Positions 13,363 to 19,058 of a stretch of DNA of 19,058 nt are shown here, in pieces. The DNA lies in the NCBI GenBank assembly GCA_900546675.1, contig URDQ01000041.1:1-19058 (forward strand), written 5' to 3'. The translations under genes and the position numbers were made by a program. This DNA is from an uncultured Porphyromonas sp. (GTDB lineage Bacteria; Bacteroidota; Bacteroidia; Bacteroidales; Porphyromonadaceae). The notes under the pieces were generated by a model. It made no database searches, had not been told where the DNA came from, and saw only the letters and a list, made by a program, of their open reading frames with translations. How positions within the stretch are numbered: the first letter of the stretch is position 1; the number at the start of each line of letters is the position of its first letter.

Positions 13363-14526
13363 TTACTCGTAAGCCAGCTCCAATATCTGTCGTACGATCT
13401 CGGGCGTCATATTCTGATGCTCTCCGAGTATGGTGCCACGCTCTGTGAAGCGACGTACCACTTCGTCGATCACCTCGTGAGGTACCTCCGCATCGCGTAG
13501 CGTGACCGAGAGACCGAGCTTGGCGAAGAACTGCTTCGTCGCCTCGATAGCTGCCGTGATAGCATGCTCTTCGCCTTGGCACGCTTGAGGGGTCAAGCCC
13601 CAAATCCGATCCGCATACTGAAGGAGCTTATCCTGCTTGCCTAAATGGCGCATCACCTGTAGCGTGGCGGGCAGGATAATAGCGAGTGTATGTCCGTGCG
13701 TCAGTCCCGTCAGGGCGGTCACCTCATGACCTATGTAGTGCGTACTCCAGTCTTGGTCTACGCCCCAGGAGAGGTAGCCGTTGAGTCCGACAGTAGCGCA
13801 GAGCATAAACTCACCCATCAGGTCGACATCCTGATGGTTGTGCGTCAGCCCTGGAGCGATCTCAATGAGCGTGTGTAGCACTCCCTCGGCCATACGATCC
13901 ATTAGGAGCGGGCTTCGCATCGTAGTCATATACTGCTCCATAACATGGACGAAGGTATCGGCTATACCACACGCTACCTGATAAGGAGGTAATGATGTCG
14001 GTACACGAGGGTCTAGGATAGAGAATTGTGGATGCTTGCTTGAGAAGGAGTACTTCTCCTGCGTCTCACGACAAGAGATAACCCCGCCGCTATTCATCTC
14101 CGATCCCGTAGCGGGGATCGTGAGCACGACACCGAGCGGTAGATGCTCGCCCCTATGCTTGCCAGCACGGACTATATCCCAGGGGTCCTGGTCACTGCAC
14201 ATTGCAGCAATGATCAGCTTGCTCGCATCGATGACAGAGCCACCGCCCACGGCTAGGACAAAGTCGCACTGCTCCTGACGTCCCAGCTGGACAGCCTTAC
14301 GGATCGTCTCGACCGTAGGATTGGACTCGATGCCCCAAAACTCGGTCACCGAGCGTCCCTCCAGAGCTTGGCATACAGCATCGTAGACGCCATTGCGCCG
14401 TATACTACCACCGCCCATCACGAGGAGGATGCGGTAGTGAGGATCAATGAGCCGAGAGAGCTCGGTTATGCGGCCTTCGCCGAAGACAATCCGCGTGGGA
14501 TTGTAGTATGTAAAGGGTTGTATCAT
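13363..14526 (-). CDS. Iron-containing alcohol dehydrogenase (YqhD/butanol dehydrogenase clade)
   Basis: A 387-residue group III metal-dependent dehydrogenase. It has the dinucleotide-binding GGGSVIDASK (94-103) and TIPATGSEMNSGGVI (136-150). The metal ligands are Asp190 and His194 in GIADTFVHVMEQY, with the later histidines at 263/267 (STHYIGHEVTAL) and 277 (GLTHGHTLAIILP). The HYIGHEVTALTGLTHG region is characteristic of the NADPH-preferring YqhD/BDH clade, which reduces short-chain aldehydes. Its role could be aldehyde detoxification or redox balance. The nearby CoA-transferase raises the possibility of 4-hydroxybutyrate dehydrogenase, a member of the same superfamily, but the motifs fit BDH better. 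It lies 68 bp after ppx with its own -7 element (14582-14589). Confidence 0.93.
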   Translation of the reverse strand: MIQPFTYYNPTRIVFGEGRITELSRLIDPHYRILLVMGGGSIRRNGVYDAVCQALEGRSVTEFWGIESNPTVETIRKAVQLGRQEQCDFVLAVGGGSVIDASKLIIAAMCSDQDPWDIVRAGKHRGEHLPLGVVLTIPATGSEMNSGGVISCRETQEKYSFSSKHPQFSILDPRVPTSLPPYQVACGIADTFVHVMEQYMTTMRSPLLMDRMAEGVLHTLIEIAPGLTHNHQDVDLMGEFMLCATVGLNGYLSWGVDQDWSTHYIGHEVTALTGLTHGHTLAIILPATLQVMRHLGKQDKLLQYADRIWGLTPQACQGEEHAITAAIEATKQFFAKLGLSVTLRDAEVPHEVIDEVVRRFTERGTILGEHQNMTPEIVRQILELAYE

Positions 14527-14581
14527 GCTTCTTGGTAGATTAAAGTGTGAATAAAGATAGGCTTCGTTGCCTTGCCAAGAG

Positions 14582-14589
14582 CAAAGATA
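14582..14589 (-). promoter_or_regulatory. Candidate -7 element of the alcohol dehydrogenase gene (TATCTTTG)
   Basis: The minus strand reads GTATCTTTG, the same nine bases as at the CoA-transferase promoter. It lies 55 bp before the ATG at 14526 and just past the ppx stop. No TTG at 19-21 bp upstream was found. It would make the dehydrogenase gene independent of ppk-ppx. Confidence 0.4.
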
Positions 14590-14594
14590 CGAGT

Positions 14595-15497
14595 TTAGTC
14601 CATTATCTTCAGGTAAAGCTGATCGATGATACCGTCCGCCACGCCAATCGTTGGCACGATCACCTGATCCGCATGTAGGGCAGTGACTACTCTAGTGAAA
14701 AGCTCACCCGCAGGGACGATCACATCGGAGCGGTCGGGCTTCAGATTAAAGCGGGTCATACGCTGCTCATCGGTCAGTGCCGCCAGCGTCTCATAGATCT
14801 CTTGCAGTGCCTCAGCAGAGATGAAGCGAGTATTAGGCTTAGCGAGGTCGGTCGTGCCGTTGAGCCGAGCAAGCCGGTTGATGTTGCCACCCGTACCAAC
14901 GATGGTCGCAGTTCCATACTCGCTATACAGCTCCGAGAGATACTGGTCGAAAGCCTGAAAGGTCGCATCTCGCACCACCCCGCTCAGCATGCGTACCGTA
15001 CCTATATCGAAAGAGCGTGTAGCGACAGGCTCTCCGCCCACATAGAGGTTTAACTCTGTGCTACCTCCACCCACATCCATAAAGAGGTAGTTACGATCTG
15101 TTGTGATGATGCGGTGTATCTTGCTTTGTGCCACAAGAGCAGCTTCCTCCTCACCAGAGATCACCTCTATCTCTATGCCCGTCTTGCGAAGCACCTTATC
15201 CACGATCTCATCAGCATTGCTCGCCTCTCGCATCGCTGAGGTAGCGCAGGCTCGATAGTGAGCCACGTCGTAGATCTTCATCAGATGCTTGTAGACCTTC
15301 ATAAGAGAGAGTATATCACGCTGCTTCCGCTTAGATATCTGCCCAGAGATAAAAGCATCTTCGCCTAGTCGGAGTGGCACACGCAGGAGCTGCACCTTGC
15401 TGAGCGGTTGCTCGGAGAGATCGCTATTGACGCACTTGATGAGGAGCCGCACGGCATTCGAGCCGATGTCGATGGCGGCGAGGTTGAGCTTTCTCAT
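14595..15497 (-). CDS. ppx: Ppx/GppA family phosphatase (exopolyphosphatase), short form
   Basis: Ppx removes terminal phosphates from polyphosphate; relatives hydrolyse pppGpp. The 300-residue protein carries the ASKHA-fold phosphate-binding segments AAIDIGSNAVRLLI (7-20), RACATSAMREASN (82-94), VISGEEEA (112-119) with the expected catalytic Glu, and MDVGGGSTELN (140-150). It ends after the two actin-like domains and lacks the C-terminal HD-like part of the roughly 500-residue E. coli enzyme. This is the common short form and not a truncation, because GVADGIIDQLY near the end is the normal close of the core. Its ATG overlaps the ppk stop as ATGA, so translation is coupled. Substrate (polyphosphate or pppGpp) is not settled by sequence. 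Confidence 0.94.
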   Translation of the reverse strand: MRKLNLAAIDIGSNAVRLLIKCVNSDLSEQPLSKVQLLRVPLRLGEDAFISGQISKRKQRDILSLMKVYKHLMKIYDVAHYRACATSAMREASNADEIVDKVLRKTGIEIEVISGEEEAALVAQSKIHRIITTDRNYLFMDVGGGSTELNLYVGGEPVATRSFDIGTVRMLSGVVRDATFQAFDQYLSELYSEYGTATIVGTGGNINRLARLNGTTDLAKPNTRFISAEALQEIYETLAALTDEQRMTRFNLKPDRSDVIVPAGELFTRVVTALHADQVIVPTIGVADGIIDQLYLKIMD

Positions 15498-17593
15498 ATC
15501 TTCGTATCAGTGTCTATATCTTGCTGTAGGTAGTAAGCGTAGAGGTCGGTCTGCGAGCGGTACCATGGCGTCGGAGCATCCTCACGCCGAGGTCGACCAT
15601 CGTGACTATTGACGTAGTGTCCCTGCGAGACATCTTGCAGTCCGCACGCCACGATGTGATGCAGGTCTCGCTGTATCTCCTTGTCATAGACTGGAGCAAC
15701 CACCTCAATACGACGATCTAGGTTGCGCTGCATCCAGTCTGCCGAGCCGATGTAGTAGAGCGGATCGTCATTATTGCAAAAGATAAAGATTCGCGAGTGC
15801 TCTAGATAGCGATCTATGATGCCGTAGACGCGAATGTTTTCGCTCACCCCCTTGACACCAGGTACCAGCGAACAGTTACCACGCACCAAGAGGTCAACGT
15901 CCACACCCGCCTGAGAGGCTGCATAGAGACGCTTGATGAGAGCTGGGTCAACGATGTGATTCACCTTGACCATAATATAAGCAGGCTTACCAGCGAGCTT
16001 GTTTTTGATCTCACGATTGATCAGAGCGGTAAAGCGACGACGCATATCATTTGGCGAAACCAGTAGCTCCTTAAAGTGGGTGTCTAGGTAAGGCTTCTCG
16101 ATATACTTAAAGACATCTGCCACCTCCTTGACCACATTCTTATTGGCCGTCATAAGCATCACATCGGTGTAGACACGCGCTGTGCCCTCGTGCATATTGC
16201 CCGTACCGATGCAGGCTATATCTCCATGTCTGGTCGTAATATGAACTAGCTTGCTATGTATCTTCAGCGTTTCGGGGCCAAAGAGCACATTGACACCAGC
16301 CTCAATCATCTCCTTAGCCCAGGCTATGTTGCTCTCCTCGTCAAAGCGCGCCAGCAGCTCCACGACGACCGTTACTTTCTTACCATTCTTAGCCGCAGCC
16401 ATTAGAGCGTTAATCACGTTCGAGTCCTTGGCGACACGGTAGAGCGTACACTTGATCTCCCGCACCTCCTCACTAATAGCTGCCTCACGCAGGAGTCGCA
16501 GGAAGCGGTCGAAGCTGTGATAGGGAAAGTGTAGATGTCGATCTCTATGACGCACCTGATCAATCATACTCTCCGTAAAGTCAATGCCGTCGCCCAATAT
16601 CGGTGGCTGTGGGGACTTGCAGAGGTCATCCCGACCACACTTGGGGAAGTCCATCAAGTCTCTCGAATTGTGGTAACGTCCCCCAGCTACTTTGGCATCA
16701 TTGCTGTCTAGTCCCGCCTTGCGAAAAATCTTGTTGCGTAGTGCGACTGGCATCTCCTCATCATAGACCACTCGGAGCATCTCTCCCTTGCGACGTCGAC
16801 GCAACCCCTTAGAGACACGCTGCACCACGCCTGCATCAATCTCCTCGTCCCGAATGTCCATCTCTGCATCCTTGGTAAACTTGAAGGTGTAAGCCTCAAA
16901 AGAGTTGAACCGCAAGCCCGCAAAGATATACTTAAGATTGAAGCGGATCACGTCATCGAGAAACATAATGCAGACCCGTCCCTCCTCATCGTCTGCGATA
17001 CGGATGAATCGGCCGAACTTCTCTACTGGAGCCTTGATGATGCCGACGCTTTGACGCAATGGCTTGTCACTCCCCTCCTGCAGCTCCTTCAGTTGCACCG
17101 CTAGGTAGATCGACTCCTCTATCTGATCTGCCGAAAAGTCCATCTTGCGCAGAGAAAGTGGATTGGTACTCGCACCCAGCTGCCTAATATAGAAGTCAAA
17201 GACCTGCTCCTCCTGTCGTGGCGTCAGCTCCCGCTCGTTGACCACTCGTATACCCTCCTTAGCGAGATCATCTAATGCCTGCTGAAAGTACTCCTCAAAA
17301 GTGGCCGCATACTCCTTATTGAGTTTGTAAATCTTGCGCAGCGTACGCTCCGCTTCCTTACGCTGCTGTAGCGACAGATCCTCGTCCTCTGCGATGCGAC
17401 GTAGCGAAGCCACACGCACACGAAAGAACTCGTCCAAATTGTTTGAGTAGATGCCCAGGAAGTTCAGTCGCTCCATCAGCGGTACATCCTCTCGGGCGCT
17501 CTCTAGGAGGATGCGCCGATTGAAGTACATCCAGCTTATATCTCGATCTATGTAGGGAAATTTGTTCACTTTGCGTCTCGTTGTCTTGCCCAT
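15494..17593 (-). CDS. ppk: Polyphosphate kinase 1
   Basis: Ppk1 reversibly polymerises the gamma-phosphate of ATP into polyphosphate at the inner membrane or in the cytoplasm. The 699-residue length is standard. The N-terminal domain shows RDISWMYFNRRIL (17-29) and the ATP-contacting NNLDEFFRVRV (51-61). The first catalytic domain carries the phosphorylated histidine His446 in KIHSKLVHIT (444-453) with IGTGNMHEGTARVYTD (462-477). The second carries the partner histidine His599 in RYLEHSRIFIF (595-605) and GSADWMQRNLDRRIE (616-630). All key residues are present. It overlaps ppx by four bases, so the making and degrading enzymes are produced together, as in E. coli. A TACATTTG element lies 26 bp upstream, after the ugd stop. 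Confidence 0.98.
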   Translation of the reverse strand: MGKTTRRKVNKFPYIDRDISWMYFNRRILLESAREDVPLMERLNFLGIYSNNLDEFFRVRVASLRRIAEDEDLSLQQRKEAERTLRKIYKLNKEYAATFEEYFQQALDDLAKEGIRVVNERELTPRQEEQVFDFYIRQLGASTNPLSLRKMDFSADQIEESIYLAVQLKELQEGSDKPLRQSVGIIKAPVEKFGRFIRIADDEEGRVCIMFLDDVIRFNLKYIFAGLRFNSFEAYTFKFTKDAEMDIRDEEIDAGVVQRVSKGLRRRRKGEMLRVVYDEEMPVALRNKIFRKAGLDSNDAKVAGGRYHNSRDLMDFPKCGRDDLCKSPQPPILGDGIDFTESMIDQVRHRDRHLHFPYHSFDRFLRLLREAAISEEVREIKCTLYRVAKDSNVINALMAAAKNGKKVTVVVELLARFDEESNIAWAKEMIEAGVNVLFGPETLKIHSKLVHITTRHGDIACIGTGNMHEGTARVYTDVMLMTANKNVVKEVADVFKYIEKPYLDTHFKELLVSPNDMRRRFTALINREIKNKLAGKPAYIMVKVNHIVDPALIKRLYAASQAGVDVDLLVRGNCSLVPGVKGVSENIRVYGIIDRYLEHSRIFIFCNNDDPLYYIGSADWMQRNLDRRIEVVAPVYDKEIQRDLHHIVACGLQDVSQGHYVNSHDGRPRREDAPTPWYRSQTDLYAYYLQQDIDTDTKI

Positions 17594-17618
17594 AAGTTAC
17601 GATACAATAGTATTTGGG

Positions 17619-17626
17619 CAAATGTA
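17619..17626 (-). promoter_or_regulatory. Candidate -7 element of ppk-ppx (TACATTTG)
   Basis: The minus strand reads TACATTTG, a full TAnnTTTG match, ending 26 bp before the ppk ATG at 17593 and lying within the 85-bp gap after ugd. No TTG at the preferred spacing. It would give a very short leader. Confidence 0.4.
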
Positions 17627-17678
17627 CCACTTGTATGTTGAGGATCTGTTAAGGGAGCTTGTATTCCCCCCTTCCGCT

Positions 17679-18917
17679 CTAGTCACGACGGAAGATGTCT
17701 CGTGTGTAGACTCGCTCAGCGACATCGTCGAGGTCAGGGTGGTTGCGGTTCGTGATGATCGCTTGAGAGCGAGCTTTAAAGGCAGCTAAATCATTCTCCA
17801 CAAGGCTCCCGAAAAAGGTCGTATGCTGAGCCAGCGTAGGCTCGTAGATGATCACCTTAGCCCCTTTTGCCTTGATACGCTTCATCACTCCTTGGATCGA
17901 TGAGTGGCGGAAGTTGTCACTGTGGCTCTTCATCGTCAGGCGGTAAATGCCGATGACACACTCACGCTCTTGCGTCGGGTCGTACTGATTCTCCTCCATA
18001 TAGCTGTAATAGCCCGCCATCTTGAGGACCTGATCAGCGATGAAGTCCTTGCGTGTACGATTGCTCGCCACGATGGCACCGATGATGTTTTGCGGCACAG
18101 CATCGTAGTTGGCGAGGAGCTGCTTCGTATCCTTCGGCAGGCAGTAGCCTCCATAGCCAAAGGAGGGATTGTTGTAATGGTCACCAATGCGGGGGTCTAA
18201 GCAAACACCCTCGATGATGCTCTTGCTATCCAGCTCCTTAAGCTCAGCATAGGTATCCAGCTCGTTGAAGTAAGAGACCCGCAGCGCTAGATAGGTATTG
18301 GCAAAAAGCTTGACCGCCTCAGCCTCCGTCGTACCCATCAGCAGCACAGGCATGTCTTGGCGAATAGCCCCCTCACGTATCAACCCTGCGAAGCTCTCTG
18401 CACGCTCCCGTTGATGCGCGCTCTGCTTGTCATAACCCACGATAATGCGCGAAGGGTAAAGGTTGTCGTAGAGTGCCTTGCTCTCACGAAGGAACTCTGG
18501 CGCAAAGAGGATGTCGTCGTACCCCATTAGTTCACGCAGATGAGCCGTGTAGCCCACAGGTACCGTCGACTTGATCACAATCGTTGCTGCGGGGTTGCAG
18601 GCTCGTACGGCAGTAACCACCGCCTCAACGGCAGAGGTATTGAAGAAGTTCTGCACCGAGTCATAGTTGGTCGGCGTAGCCACCACGACGAAGTCCGCCC
18701 CTCGGTACGCCTCCTCGGCATCTAGCGTAGTGTGCAGCTGGAGCTGTCGTGTCGCCAAGTACTCCTCGAGGTTGTCGTCTTGTATTGGTGACTTACGCTG
18801 ATTGATTAGGTCTACCCGCTCGGGCTGTATATCCACGCCCACCACCTCGTGGTGCTGCGCTAGGAGTACCGCCACCGAGAGTCCCACATAGCCCATACCT
18901 GCGACTGCTATCTTCAT
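17679..18917 (-). CDS. ugd: UDP-glucose 6-dehydrogenase
   Basis: Ugd oxidises UDP-glucose twice with NAD+ to UDP-glucuronate, a precursor for capsule, O-antigen and other glycans. The 412-residue protein is of the compact bacterial type (about 400 residues). It has the Rossmann GMGYVGLS (7-14) with an acidic residue after the second strand (VVGVDI, 25-30), VVVATPTNYD (77-86), KSTVPVG (116-122), APEFLRE (139-145), the substrate region EAVKLFANTYLALRVSYFNE (200-219) with Lys203 and Asn207, and PSFGYGGYCLPKDTKQL (251-267) with the catalytic Cys259. It is upstream of ppk by 85 bp on the same strand. No other polysaccharide gene is visible, but the sequence ends 141 bp beyond its start. Confidence 0.96.
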   Translation of the reverse strand: MKIAVAGMGYVGLSVAVLLAQHHEVVGVDIQPERVDLINQRKSPIQDDNLEEYLATRQLQLHTTLDAEEAYRGADFVVVATPTNYDSVQNFFNTSAVEAVVTAVRACNPAATIVIKSTVPVGYTAHLRELMGYDDILFAPEFLRESKALYDNLYPSRIIVGYDKQSAHQRERAESFAGLIREGAIRQDMPVLLMGTTEAEAVKLFANTYLALRVSYFNELDTYAELKELDSKSIIEGVCLDPRIGDHYNNPSFGYGGYCLPKDTKQLLANYDAVPQNIIGAIVASNRTRKDFIADQVLKMAGYYSYMEENQYDPTQERECVIGIYRLTMKSHSDNFRHSSIQGVMKRIKAKGAKVIIYEPTLAQHTTFFGSLVENDLAAFKARSQAIITNRNHPDLDDVAERVYTRDIFRRD

Positions 18918-18947
18918 ACGTTGAGAGGTTATATATTAGTGTTTGGA

Positions 18948-18955
18948 CAAAAATA
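18948..18955 (-). promoter_or_regulatory. Candidate -7 element of ugd (TATTTTTG)
   Basis: The minus strand reads TATTTTTG, matching TAnnTTTG, 31 bp before the ugd ATG at 18917. The upstream TTG is not at the preferred distance. The rest of 18956-19058 shows no gene or clear signal. Confidence 0.35.
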
Positions 18956-19058
18956 CAACAATTCGTGGATAGCGGCTCATTACCCCTTCCCCAAAAGGAC
19001 AACGCGTACATTCCACCCGCTAATGCAATTTCTCAAGAATGATGTTTTTGATGACTTC

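Noticed and set aside
1..19058. Mobile element, prophage, defence or toxin-antitoxin system
   Set aside because: Every long gene is an identifiable housekeeping or metabolic gene except the TPR protein. No transposase, integrase, phage or restriction motif was found.

Overview
The window reads as chromosomal DNA of a Bacteroidales bacterium, most likely a Porphyromonas. The evidence is the set of protein types (an NAD-type glutamate dehydrogenase of 445 residues, a butyrate-type CoA-transferase, a Ppk1 with a short Ppx, a PIN-PhoH protein), the lack of Shine-Dalgarno sequences with A-rich leaders before several starts, and repeated copies of the Bacteroidetes -7 promoter element TAnnTTTG. By eye GC is a little above one half, which would suit a P. 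asaccharolytica/uenonis-like species, but the species is inference. No rRNA, tRNA, insertion sequence, prophage or CRISPR array was seen.

Layout. 1-112: tail of a plus-strand gene with a hydrophobic segment near its end. 144-3043, minus strand: phoH-like (PIN plus ATPase), queF and a diacylglycerol-kinase-family lipid kinase, with a strong hairpin between phoH and queF. A divergent promoter region (3044-3259) separates this from a plus-strand run 3260-9172: phosphohexomutase, a 748-residue TPR/alpha-solenoid protein of unknown function, phosphoglycerate kinase and a GNAT acetyltransferase, closed by a terminator at 9194-9230. 9231-9650 is non-coding and holds the most unusual structure here, followed by a well-formed promoter for gdhA (9651-10988). 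Two hairpins separate gdhA from the convergent ung (11140-11805). The rest is on the minus strand: an acetyl-CoA hydrolase/CoA-transferase family gene, an iron-type alcohol dehydrogenase, ppx and ppk (coupled by an ATGA overlap), and ugd.

How it fits together. Glutamate dehydrogenase, the CoA-transferase and the alcohol dehydrogenase suit an anaerobe that ferments amino acids to short-chain acids. The phosphohexomutase and Pgk belong to sugar-phosphate metabolism and glycolysis/gluconeogenesis. Ugd makes UDP-glucuronate for surface polysaccharide. Ppk and Ppx make and degrade polyphosphate. QueF supplies the queuosine precursor, Ung repairs uracil in DNA, and PhoH probably acts on RNA.

The main discovery candidate is at 9269-9430, between the GNAT terminator and the gdhA promoter. 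Six ACGT-cored, partly palindromic boxes lie in two runs of three at exact 22-bp spacing. The whole block is also mirror-symmetric about 9349.5: arms 9269-9329 and 9370-9430 are complementary at about 45 of 61 positions, and a 16-bp direct repeat sits at the centre. No coding gene explains it.
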